DNA from: Bdellovibrionaceae bacterium UBA6776
Lineage (GTDB): Bacteria > Bdellovibrionota > Bdellovibrionia > Bdellovibrionales > UBA1609
DNA: 29,433 nt
Direction of reading: 5' to 3'
NCBI GenBank assembly: GCA_002453155.1
Contig: DKGG01000047.1
Span: 855 to 30,287 of the forward strand
How positions within the stretch are numbered: position 1 is the first letter of the stretch; the number at the start of each line of letters is the position of its first letter. Shown one piece after another: positions 8,203 to 15,355 of the stretch. The notes beneath the pieces are model-generated. The model did no database searches. It was not told the DNA's origin and worked only from the letters and a program-made list of their open reading frames with translations. The position numbers and the translations under genes were made by a program.

Positions 8203-10086
8203 ATGGCTCAAATGTTTGATGTGATCGTAGTGGGTGCAGGTCATGCTGGGATTGAAGCCAGTCTTTCGGCCAGCCGAATGGGCTGTCGCACTCTTTTGGT
8301 CACCACAGATTTTTCGAAAACCGGTTTTATGAGCTGCAATCCCTCGATTGGAGGGTTGGCAAAAGGCCATATGGTTCGGGAAATTGATGTTTTGGGTGGA
8401 GAAATGGGACTTGCGGCAGACGAAACCTGCCTTCAGTTCAAACGTTTGAATGCCCGCAAAGGTCCTGCAGTGAGGGGTTCTCGAGCTCAATGTGACAAAG
8501 ACCTTTATGTGGAATACATGTCTGCTCGCATTCAAGATCAGGAAAATTTGGAGCTGCTTCAGGGAGAGGTGGATGCACTGATCTTGAACAAAGATCAGTG
8601 TGAAGGTGTTCTGTTGAAAGACGGAAGTCAGGTTCGCTCGAAGACCGTGGTGATTACCACAGGGACTTTTTTAAATGGTGTGATGCACATTGGATTGAAA
8701 AGCTATTCCGGTGGACGCGTGGGAGAAAAGGCGACCGGTGGAATTTCGGATCAATTGAAATCTTTTGGTTTCAAAGTTCAGCGGTTGAAAACGGGAACGC
8801 CGGCTCGGTTGGACAGAGACTCTATTGATTGGTCAAAGACTCAGCCCCAGTATGGAGACGAGAAGTTTTTTCCGTTTAGTTTTCGGGGTGAGGGAGTTTT
8901 AAAACATCCTCAGATCGCATGTCATCTGACCTATACCAACGAACAAACTCATGAAATCATTCGGAATAATTTGAACCAGTCGCCCATGTTTCAGGGAATT
9001 ATTCAGGGGATGGGGCCGCGATATTGTCCAAGCATCGAAGATAAGATCACCCGCTTTGCGGACAAAGATCGCCATCAAACTTTTTTGGAACCGGAGGGGC
9101 TTTCGACCCACTCTATATATTTGCAGGGAATTTCTACGAGCCTTCCAGAGGAAATTCAGTACGAATTTTTGCGGACCATTCCGGGTTTAGAGCAAGTGAA
9201 GATGCTTCGGCCGGGATATGCGGTGGAATATGACTTTGTCGAACCCACTCAATTGGCTTTGACTTTGGAAACCCGAGGAATTCAGAACTTATTTTTAGCC
9301 GGACAAATCAATGGGACCAGTGGATATGAAGAAGCTGGTGCACAAGGTTTGGTTGCTGGAATCAACGCGGCCTTAAAAGTGAAGGGGCAACCTTCATTTG
9401 TACTTGGTCGTGATGAGGCCTATATGGGCGTACTTATTGACGATTTGATAACCAAGGGGACAAAAGAGCCCTATCGAATGATGACATCGCGGGCGGAATT
9501 TCGATTGGTGCTTCGTGAGGACAACACTTTGGAGAGGCTGTTTCATCGGGCCAAGACGAACGGACTCTTAGACGAGATTTCCTTGGCAAAGGGCGAAGAG
9601 TTATTGACCCGAAGGGAAGACCTCCATCAAAATCTTCGCAGGACAAAGCTTGTGCCGAAAGAATCGGTTCAAGAAGTTCTGCGCTTTTTAAACTCACCGG
9701 TTTTGCTAAAACCTCAGAGTGCCGAAGAGATACTGCGACGCGATAATATTTCTTGTCGGGATCTTCAGCACTTCGGAATTGAGGTGGACTTGGATGAACG
9801 AGTCAGCGAGGCGGTGGAAATTCGTGTGAAGTACGAAGGTTATATCAAGCGTCAGAATGAAATGATTGATCAGGCACGACGCATGGAGTCGACGCGGCTT
9901 CCTGTGGATTTGGATTTTTCTAAAATTCGAGGTTTGTCCAACGAAGAAGTGGAGAAATTAGATCAGGTGCGCCCTGGTTCGTTAGGACAAGCTTCGCGAG
10001 TGAGTGGAGTCAACCCTTCTGCAATTCAGGCCATTTTGGTCTACTTGAAAGGTCAAGAACGGCAACGAGAGTCAGAAAGGGTTTAA
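8203..10086 (+). CDS. mnmG: tRNA uridine-5-carboxymethylaminomethyl modification enzyme MnmG (GidA)
   Basis: FAD-dependent partner of MnmE in wobble-uridine modification. The 627 residues match the family length (about 620-650). The N-terminal dinucleotide fold GAGHAG (11-16) binds FAD. SCNPSIGGLAKGH (44-56) is a MnmG signature with its conserved cysteine. GYEEAGAQGLVAGINA is the second FAD signature. The helical C-terminal domain, needed for MnmE contact, is complete. ATG at 8203 is served by AGGAAAG at the end of mnmE. rsmG starts one base after its stop, so mnmE, mnmG and rsmG form one transcription unit. Confidence 0.98.
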   Translation: MAQMFDVIVVGAGHAGIEASLSASRMGCRTLLVTTDFSKTGFMSCNPSIGGLAKGHMVREIDVLGGEMGLAADETCLQFKRLNARKGPAVRGSRAQCDKDLYVEYMSARIQDQENLELLQGEVDALILNKDQCEGVLLKDGSQVRSKTVVITTGTFLNGVMHIGLKSYSGGRVGEKATGGISDQLKSFGFKVQRLKTGTPARLDRDSIDWSKTQPQYGDEKFFPFSFRGEGVLKHPQIACHLTYTNEQTHEIIRNNLNQSPMFQGIIQGMGPRYCPSIEDKITRFADKDRHQTFLEPEGLSTHSIYLQGISTSLPEEIQYEFLRTIPGLEQVKMLRPGYAVEYDFVEPTQLALTLETRGIQNLFLAGQINGTSGYEEAGAQGLVAGINAALKVKGQPSFVLGRDEAYMGVLIDDLITKGTKEPYRMMTSRAEFRLVLREDNTLERLFHRAKTNGLLDEISLAKGEELLTRREDLHQNLRRTKLVPKESVQEVLRFLNSPVLLKPQSAEEILRRDNISCRDLQHFGIEVDLDERVSEAVEIRVKYEGYIKRQNEMIDQARRMESTRLPVDLDFSKIRGLSNEEVEKLDQVRPGSLGQASRVSGVNPSAIQAILVYLKGQERQRESERV

Positions 10087-10087
10087 A

Positions 10088-10747
10088 ATGAGCACCGATG
10101 GAAATGCGCTTTGGAGAATTAAGACCTGGTTTCCTGATTTGGACGATTCAACAGCAAATGCGCTCAAGGCGTATCACGCTGAACTTTTAAAATACAATTT
10201 GAAATTAAATTTGATCAGTCGACCTACGGAGCGTGATGCCGATGAACAGCACTTTGCGGACTGCATTTCTGCGGTGAAGGTTGTTTTACCGAAATTGAAG
10301 GATGCGAAAGAGATTTTTGACCTTGGTTCTGGGAATGGTTTGCCAGGGATTGTCTTGGGTATTTTCGCAAAGTCTGCTCTTCCAAGCCTAAAAGTTGTTT
10401 TGGTGGATTCTGACGAGCGAAAATGTGAATTTTTGAAGCATTTGGCCCACACTTTGGAATTAACGAATACTCAAGTGCTGAATTCTCGCATTGAGGACAT
10501 CAAAACCCCCATGCAGTATGCGATCAACCGGGGTTTTGCATCCGTTTCGAAGACCTGTTTGGCTTGCAAAGCGATTACAGCTGTTGGAGGCCAGGTTTTT
10601 CACATGAAAGGTTCAAATTGGTTTCGAGAAGTGGGAGAAATGCCCTCTCAGTTGACGGCCTTTTGGGCTCCTGAGCTTGTGGGTGACTATTCACTTCCCG
10701 CTTCTCAGGCAAAACGAGCTGTTTTGGGTACTCGCAAGCTTAAATAA
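10088..10747 (+). CDS. rsmG: 16S rRNA (guanine-N7) methyltransferase RsmG (GidB)
   Basis: S-adenosylmethionine-dependent methyltransferase that modifies a guanine in the 530 loop of 16S rRNA. 219 residues is a normal length. Motifs are the family helix YNLKLNLISRPTERDADEQH (about 36-55), the SAM-binding motif IFDLGSGNGLPGI (about 76-88), the acidic VVLVDSDERKCEFLK (103-117) and the late NRGFAS segment. It is last in the mnmE-mnmG-rsmG set and sits next to parS and parA, a very common bacterial arrangement. The first parS site begins 15 bases after its stop. Confidence 0.95.
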   Translation: MSTDGNALWRIKTWFPDLDDSTANALKAYHAELLKYNLKLNLISRPTERDADEQHFADCISAVKVVLPKLKDAKEIFDLGSGNGLPGIVLGIFAKSALPSLKVVLVDSDERKCEFLKHLAHTLELTNTQVLNSRIEDIKTPMQYAINRGFASVSKTCLACKAITAVGGQVFHMKGSNWFREVGEMPSQLTAFWAPELVGDYSLPASQAKRAVLGTRKLK

Positions 10748-10762
10748 TGCCATTTTTGGTGA

Positions 10763-10778
10763 TGTTCCACGTGGAACA
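10763..10778. promoter_or_regulatory. parS: parS centromere site 1 (perfect palindrome)
   Basis: TGTTCCACGTGGAACA is a perfect 16-bp palindrome of the conserved bacterial parS type bound by the ParB helix-turn-helix. The symmetry extends 4 further bases on each side (10759-10782, GTGA/TCAC), giving a 24-bp palindrome. It sits between rsmG and the minus-strand lipoprotein gene, whose stop codon begins at the next base, 10779. parAB lies about 0.7 kb away and encodes the cognate proteins. Confidence 0.95.
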
Positions 10779-11327
10779 TCACTCTTCTCCCCCACCTTCA
10801 GAATTTTCAGCCTTTTTCGCAGGTTTTGCCTCTCCTTGAGAGGATGGAAGTCGATCTTTCAGCTTCGGAACGCGCCGGCTCCAGTTTAAATTCACCTCTC
10901 GCAGCCGCCGGTTGGTCAAATATCCTGAATATTCACTGGGATTGGGCCATTCCTCTTCTTTGTGAGCCTTAAACGCCTTTCTATAGGCGGCTCTCGTCTC
11001 TACGCGACGGCGTTCCACTCGAATTTTTAGATAGGCAACCGCAGTCGTAAGGCTATCCACTTGCTTGACGGCCTTCCAATACTCTTTTTCAGCATTTCTT
11101 TTGTCGATGGTGCGAGGTTCAGTCTCATTCATACGCTTGTAAGCTTCTTCTTTGGCCTTTTTTGCGTCTTCCAAGCCCTTCTCTGCACCGGCAAGCTCAT
11201 CTTTGATGGCTTTATAGAGAGGATCTCTCACTTCAGGGTTGGGATCCTCCGAGCGACATCCACCTATGGAGAATAAAAGAATCACTCCAAAAAGCAGTTT
11301 TAAAAGGGAAAAACGTGAATGTTCCAC
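10779..11327 (-). CDS. Predicted coiled-coil lipoprotein between two parS sites
   Basis: Unrecognised 182-residue protein. Residues 1-24 form a lipoprotein signal: positive N-terminus, hydrophobic LLKLLFGVILLFSIGGC, lipobox IGGC with Cys24. Arg follows the Cys, so there is no Asp inner-membrane retention signal and outer-membrane sorting is likely. The mature part is highly charged and probably a long helical coiled coil (AGAEKGLEDAKKAKEEAYKR and onwards), ending in a Lys/Glu/Gly-rich tail. The predicted start GTG lies inside the second parS palindrome, and the stop abuts the first. No Shine-Dalgarno is visible before that GTG, so the exact start is uncertain. It is transcribed against rsmG and parA. 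Function unknown. Confidence 0.75.
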   Translation of the reverse strand: MEHSRFSLLKLLFGVILLFSIGGCRSEDPNPEVRDPLYKAIKDELAGAEKGLEDAKKAKEEAYKRMNETEPRTIDKRNAEKEYWKAVKQVDSLTTAVAYLKIRVERRRVETRAAYRKAFKAHKEEEWPNPSEYSGYLTNRRLREVNLNWSRRVPKLKDRLPSSQGEAKPAKKAENSEGGGEE

Positions 11328-11335
11328 GTGGAACT
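11320..11335. promoter_or_regulatory. parS: parS centromere site 2 (15/16 match)
   Basis: TGTTCCACGTGGAACT matches the first site in 15 of 16 positions; only the last base breaks the palindrome. It overlaps the GTG start (11325-11327) of the minus-strand lipoprotein gene and lies 105 bp upstream of the parA start. ParB bound here could affect lipoprotein expression and possibly parAB transcription, in addition to serving as centromere. Confidence 0.93.
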
Positions 11336-11388
11336 TTTCGGAAAACCCCCGTGGAATCTTAAATAAGAAAAATTTTCCAAAAAGCTTC

Positions 11389-11417
11389 TTGTCAGAGGTG
11401 CAGAGGAGGAATAAAAC
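11389..11417 (+). promoter_or_regulatory. Candidate sigma70-type promoter for parAB
   Basis: TTGTCA (11389-11394) and TAAAAC (11412-11417) are separated by 17 bases and lie 23 bases before the parA ATG. The -35 matches consensus at 5 of 6 positions, the -10 at 4 of 6. A purine-rich GGGAGA at 11428-11433 is the parA ribosome site. Match quality is moderate and this is not verified. Confidence 0.35.
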
Positions 11418-11439
11418 CTAATTCATAGGGAGACATCAT

Positions 11440-12330
11440 ATGGCAAGAGTGATTTGCATCGCGAACCAAAAAGGTGGGGTCGGAAAGACCACAACAACAG
11501 TAAACCTGGCCGCCAGTCTGACTACTCTGAGTAAGCGCGTCCTTATTATCGACCTTGATCCTCAAGGAAACGCATCTAGCGGACTGGGAATCAAGCGTCA
11601 TGAAAACCATGAGAACAACATTTATCAAGTGCTTATTGGAGAGAAGACTATCCAAGAGGCTACTCAGAATACTCAGGTGGAGGGCTTGAAGATCGTCCCA
11701 GCTAACCCTGATTTGGTCGGCGCGGAAATCGAGCTAGTTGACATGTCGCAGCGTGAGTATCGATTGAAGAACGCAATCGCCTTGGTGGCTAATCAATATG
11801 ACTTCGTTTTGATTGATTGCCCACCCTCCTTAGGTCTGCTCACCGTGAACGCCTTGTCTGGAGCCAATACTTTCCTTGTCCCTCTTCAATGTGAGTACTA
11901 CGCATTGGAAGGATTGAGCCAATTGTTGAACACTGCAGGCTTGATCAAAAAGAGCTTGAATCCTGAACTTAAAATAGAGGGCATTGTCCTTACAATGTTC
12001 GACCAAAGAAACAACCTCAGCCATCAGGTGGTGTCTGAAATCCGCACGCATTTTGGCGACAAAGTTTTTGAATCGGTCATTCCACGAAACGTGCGCCTCA
12101 GTGAAGCTCCTTCCCACGGTCAAACCATCATTGAGTATGACTCCAAATCCCCTGGGGCAAAGGCTTACAAAGAATTGGCCAGAGAATTGGTTGAAAGATC
12201 TGCCCCTAAGCAGCGCACTCAAAATCAACAAGTGCAACAGCAGTCAGCGCCTCAACAGGCTCAAACACAATCAAATACTGAAACCTCTTTAGAAACCCCA
12301 ATCGCTCGGGAGCCTGAAGCAAATGTCTAA
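11440..12330 (+). CDS. parA: Chromosome-partitioning ATPase ParA (Soj)
   Basis: Walker-type ATPase that forms the gradient along which ParB-parS complexes segregate. 296 residues. The deviant Walker A NQKGGVGKTTT starts near residue 9 with the signature Lys at 11. LIIDLDPQGNASSGLG holds the Walker A' acidic residue, and YDFVLIDCPPSLG is Walker B. The catalytic fold ends near residue 255. The last 40 residues are a Gln/Thr-rich, probably disordered tail (QQVQQQSAPQQAQTQ) not usual in Soj proteins of about 250 residues. It starts with ATG after GGGAGA and overlaps parB by 8 bases. Confidence 0.97.
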   Translation: MARVICIANQKGGVGKTTTTVNLAASLTTLSKRVLIIDLDPQGNASSGLGIKRHENHENNIYQVLIGEKTIQEATQNTQVEGLKIVPANPDLVGAEIELVDMSQREYRLKNAIALVANQYDFVLIDCPPSLGLLTVNALSGANTFLVPLQCEYYALEGLSQLLNTAGLIKKSLNPELKIEGIVLTMFDQRNNLSHQVVSEIRTHFGDKVFESVIPRNVRLSEAPSHGQTIIEYDSKSPGAKAYKELARELVERSAPKQRTQNQQVQQQSAPQQAQTQSNTETSLETPIAREPEANV

Positions 12331-13381
12331 GCCAAACACGTCTCACAATCATAAAAATAAAAAACAAAAATTGGGCCGTGGCTTGGGAAGCCTTCTGGGA
12401 GGGGATTCTGGGGCATTTTCAAAAATGACTCCCGAAACTATGGGCAATGATTCTGCTCCTGCGCCTGTGATTCAAAAGCCACCAACGCCCCCCCAACAAC
12501 AGGCGAAAAAAGATTCAACGGCTCCAGAAACGGCCATCGCTCAAGATGCCGTAAAAGAAACCAAAGAAGCGGTTCAGCCTCAAATTCCCGAGAAAAACCG
12601 CATCTGGAATATTCCCATTGAAAATATCCGCGCAAATAAGGATCAACCTCGAAAGCATTTTGAAAAAGAAGCCTTGGACGAGCTGTCTGCATCCATCAAA
12701 GAAAAGGGAATTCTACAGCCCATTCTTCTGAAAAAAACGGCCCCCGATCGCTATGAAATCATCGCAGGAGAGCGTCGATGGAGAGCTGCCCAAAAGGCTG
12801 CGCTGCAGGAAGTGCCAGCAATCATTAGAGATCTTGATGACCAGGAAGTCCTCGAGTTGGCCTTGATCGAAAACATTCAGCGTCGGGATTTGAATCCCAT
12901 TGAAGAAGCTGAAGCCTACGATCTTTTGATGAAAAGATTTGAACTGACACAACAGGCGGTCGCGGATCGCGTCGGAAAAGAGCGCGCAACCGTTGCAAAC
13001 CTTTTAAGACTTTTGCAACTGACTCCGGAAGTTCGAGAAATGATGATGTCCGGACAGATAAGCCAAGGTCAGGCCAAAGTTTTGCTTTCACTTCAGGATA
13101 AAAAAGACCAGGTGGAAATGGCTCTTCGGGTCAAAGCCGAGAACCTCAGTGTTCGTGCCCTTGAAAAGCTCATTCACAAAAGAAAAGTGGAAGACGAAAC
13201 CCCAGAACCTGTGGAAGTAAAACCAAAAAGTGCAGCACAAATGAGCACACTCAAAGAGGAGCTTCAAAAGCACCTAGGGTCGAGAGTGGATATTGAATAT
13301 CATTCGGGAAAAGGTAAACTGAAACTCTATTTTTATTCGGATGAGCAGCTCAACCAGATTGTGGATCGCCTCCGAGATTGA
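12323..13381 (+). CDS. parB: Chromosome-partitioning CTPase ParB (Spo0J)
   Basis: parS-binding sliding-clamp protein that loads SMC and works with ParA. 352 residues. The basic N-terminus LGRGLGSLLGG (about 17-27) matches the ParA-activating segment of the family. A long Pro/Gln/Ala-rich linker reaches about residue 90. The CTP-binding core has GERRWRA (149-155) and ENIQRRDLNPIEEA (183-196), followed by a helix-turn-helix (about 207-230). A C-terminal dimerisation domain finishes the protein. All residues expected for a working CTPase clamp are visible. Its TGA overlaps the TTG start of the bactofilin gene (TTGA). Confidence 0.97.
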   Translation: MSKPNTSHNHKNKKQKLGRGLGSLLGGDSGAFSKMTPETMGNDSAPAPVIQKPPTPPQQQAKKDSTAPETAIAQDAVKETKEAVQPQIPEKNRIWNIPIENIRANKDQPRKHFEKEALDELSASIKEKGILQPILLKKTAPDRYEIIAGERRWRAAQKAALQEVPAIIRDLDDQEVLELALIENIQRRDLNPIEEAEAYDLLMKRFELTQQAVADRVGKERATVANLLRLLQLTPEVREMMMSGQISQGQAKVLLSLQDKKDQVEMALRVKAENLSVRALEKLIHKRKVEDETPEPVEVKPKSAAQMSTLKEELQKHLGSRVDIEYHSGKGKLKLYFYSDEQLNQIVDRLRD

Positions 13382-13722
13382 GAGTGAATGCTGTGGAAGC
13401 CTCTAAAATGACAGCGCTCCTGGATGAAGGAGCGCAATTTGATGGAAAATTGACCTTTGAAGGAACCGTTCGAATCAGCGGAGCATTTAAAGGAGAAATT
13501 TTTACCAAAGACACACTCATTATTGGTCCCGGCGCCACAGTGGATGCTCAAATCGAAGCGGAAAATGTTGTGATCAGCGGACATGTTAAAGGCAACATTT
13601 TTGCGCGCAAAAAAGTCGTCATGCATCCGCCCGCAAAATTTCAAGGCACAGTCACCACCCCATCCTTGAGGATTGACGAAGGAGTCCTTTTCGAAGGGGC
13701 TTCATATATGTCTAAGAAATAA
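13378..13722 (+). CDS. Bactofilin (polymer-forming cytoskeletal protein)
   Basis: Bactofilins (DUF583) self-assemble into nucleotide-independent filaments that scaffold cell-wall enzymes or polar machinery. 114 residues. The core is a right-handed beta-helix of repeating hydrophobic/Gly rungs (FDGKLTFEGTVRISGAFKG, then IIGPGATVDAQIEAENVVIS and HVKGNIFARKKVVM) with short tails. The start is probably TTG at 13378, overlapping the parB stop; GTG at 13384 is an alternative that removes two residues. The direct overlap with parB suggests co-translation. In Myxococcus, bactofilin filaments position ParABS through PadC, so a link to segregation is plausible here but inferred. Confidence 0.92.
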   Translation: MRVNAVEASKMTALLDEGAQFDGKLTFEGTVRISGAFKGEIFTKDTLIIGPGATVDAQIEAENVVISGHVKGNIFARKKVVMHPPAKFQGTVTTPSLRIDEGVLFEGASYMSKK

Positions 13723-13751
13723 TTTACATCTGGGATTTTCTCACTTATACA
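13723..13751 (+). promoter_or_regulatory. Candidate sigma70-type promoter for the atp operon
   Basis: TTTACA (13723-13728) and TATACA (13746-13751) are separated by exactly 17 bases in the 75-bp gap between the bactofilin stop and atpF'. The -35 matches consensus at 5 of 6 positions, the -10 at 4 of 6. The putative start site is about 40 bases before the first atp start codon. No terminator is visible in the gap, so read-through from parAB-bactofilin is also likely. Confidence 0.45.
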
Positions 13752-13797
13752 GTCCCAACATAGCTCATCAACCCCACTAACGCGAAGGAACAGGCGC

Positions 13798-14241
13798 ATG
13801 GAGCTCTTTACAGCCCTTGGCATCAACTCGACATTATTTATGCAAATTGCCGGGTTCTTGGTGACCTTTATTTTTCTAAAATTGGTCCTTTTTGATCCCT
13901 ATTTTAAAGCTTATCTGGAAAGATCTCGTCAAACCGTTGGCCAGGTTGATGAAGCTGAAAAATACAATCTTGAGACTAAAACTCTTGAAGAAGAGTACGC
14001 CCAAGAAGCTCGAAAAATTAATCAAGAATACAAGAATATATATGACAAGGTTCGAGCGGAAGCGATCAAGGAATATGATCAAAAGGTTTCAACCGCCCGC
14101 GAGGAAGCCAAGTTTGAATTGGAAAAATCTCAAAAGAAAATTTCCCAAGCTGCAGAGTCTGCAAAAGACGAAGTGAAAAAAGAGCTTCCTCAAATCAGCG
14201 AATTGATCACTTCAAGATTACTTGGAAAGGAACTTCATTAA
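13798..14241 (+). CDS. atpF': ATP synthase subunit b' (AtpF2/AtpG-type stalk)
   Basis: First of two peripheral-stalk subunits. 147 residues. One N-terminal transmembrane segment (about 14-32, FMQIAGFLVTFIFLKLVLF) is followed by an uninterrupted charged helix (EAEKYNLETKTLEEEYAQEA and on) expected to pair with subunit b. The ribosome site is AAGGA. Its stop and the next gene's start share one base. b' subunits occur in cyanobacteria, alphaproteobacteria and former deltaproteobacteria, where the stalk is a b-b' heterodimer. Confidence 0.9.
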   Translation: MELFTALGINSTLFMQIAGFLVTFIFLKLVLFDPYFKAYLERSRQTVGQVDEAEKYNLETKTLEEEYAQEARKINQEYKNIYDKVRAEAIKEYDQKVSTAREEAKFELEKSQKKISQAAESAKDEVKKELPQISELITSRLLGKELH

Positions 14242-14813
14242 TGGCGGCAAGACTTCTATTTACCTTTATCGTTTTAATGCCTTTGGTTGCTTTTGCAGCC
14301 ACGGGTGAAAGTCACGGAGAAGGTCATGGAGTTCCATGGAAAACAGTTGGAATTCAAGCTTTCAACTTCACACTTCTTTTTGGACTTTTAATTTACGTTC
14401 TTCGCGGAACCGTTGTTCAGCATTTCAAACAAAGAAAACAAGATTACCAAGATTTGGTTTCACGAGCTGAAAAAGCAAAAGCCGAAGCGGAAGCTCAACA
14501 TCGAGAAATTTCAAACCGATTGAAAGAACTTCGAAAGTCTTCCGAAGAAAATGCACAAAAAGCTCAATCTGAAGCCAATGCATTGAGAGACCGACTTTTG
14601 AAGGAAGCCGATGAACTTTCCAAGAAGCTAAAAAATGATGCGATCTCTACAGCTCAAATTGAGATTGAAAAAGCAAAAATGGAAATTCAACATTTCGCGC
14701 TTTCTCAAGCTTTGGAAACTGCAGAAAACCAATTGAAAAAGAAAACCTCTGAAATGGATCAATCCAAATTGAATTCTGAATTTATTGATAAGATCCAGGC
14801 GGTGACTCAATGA
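14241..14813 (+). CDS. atpF: ATP synthase subunit b
   Basis: Second peripheral-stalk subunit. 190 residues. Before the usual membrane anchor (about 37-54, AFNFTLLFGLLIYVLRG) there is an extra N-terminal hydrophobic segment (1-20) ending AFAAT, which reads like a cleavable signal peptide, and a short His/Gly-rich stretch (GESHGEGHG, 22-30). After the anchor comes the long charged helix (EKAKAEAEAQHREISNRLKE). It overlaps atpF' by 1 base and atpH by 4 (ATGA). Family assignment is firm; cleavage of the N-terminus is inferred. Confidence 0.92.
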   Translation: MAARLLFTFIVLMPLVAFAATGESHGEGHGVPWKTVGIQAFNFTLLFGLLIYVLRGTVVQHFKQRKQDYQDLVSRAEKAKAEAEAQHREISNRLKELRKSSEENAQKAQSEANALRDRLLKEADELSKKLKNDAISTAQIEIEKAKMEIQHFALSQALETAENQLKKKTSEMDQSKLNSEFIDKIQAVTQ

Positions 14814-15355
14814 AAACATCTGTAATCGCTCAAAGATATGCGAAGGCCCTTTTTGAACTTTCAAAACAGGCTAAAAATGAAAGTTTAATCTTCACAGAAC
14901 TTCAAGCTTTGGAAAAAGAAATTTTCAGTTCCACAGAATTTAAAGAATTTATGAGTTCGCCCGTGATTCAATCGAAAGAAAAAGAATCCATCATGGCGAA
15001 GTCTTTAGACAACAGTGTTTCTGACACTGTGAAAACCTTCTGTCTTTTGCTGGCAAAGAATGGCCGACTTTCTCTTTTTTCAGAGATCGTTCATGCCTTT
15101 CAAGCCTTGGCAGATGACGAAAAAGGCGTGGTTCGTGGAACCGTACGCGCTCCTCAAGTATTGGGAGGAGAAGAACAGAAGGCCATTCGTGATCAAGTTC
15201 AGAAAGTCATCGGAAAAAAACCGGAACTTCATTTTGAAGTGGACCCGGCCCTTATTGGTGGTTTGAAAGCAGAAGTGGGCAGTTTCACTTTTGATGACTC
15301 ATTGTCTGGACACTTAAGAAGAATGAACGAGCAATTGAACAGGAGTGCAAACTAA
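14810..15355 (+). CDS. atpH: ATP synthase subunit delta
   Basis: Links F1 to the peripheral stalk. 181 residues, normal length. The N-terminal helical domain begins IAQRYAKALFELSKQ, and the C-terminal family segment reads PALIGGLKAEVGSFTFDDSL then GHLRRMNEQL. The ATG overlaps the atpF stop by 4 bases, and the gene ends directly at the atpA start with no spacer. An AGGAG at 15341-15345 inside its end serves atpA. Confidence 0.95.
   Translation: MKTSVIAQRYAKALFELSKQAKNESLIFTELQALEKEIFSSTEFKEFMSSPVIQSKEKESIMAKSLDNSVSDTVKTFCLLLAKNGRLSLFSEIVHAFQALADDEKGVVRGTVRAPQVLGGEEQKAIRDQVQKVIGKKPELHFEVDPALIGGLKAEVGSFTFDDSLSGHLRRMNEQLNRSAN

Noticed and set aside
10759..10782. 24-bp palindrome after rsmG as an intrinsic terminator
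   Set aside because: No loop and no U-run; the 16-bp core is a textbook parS site.
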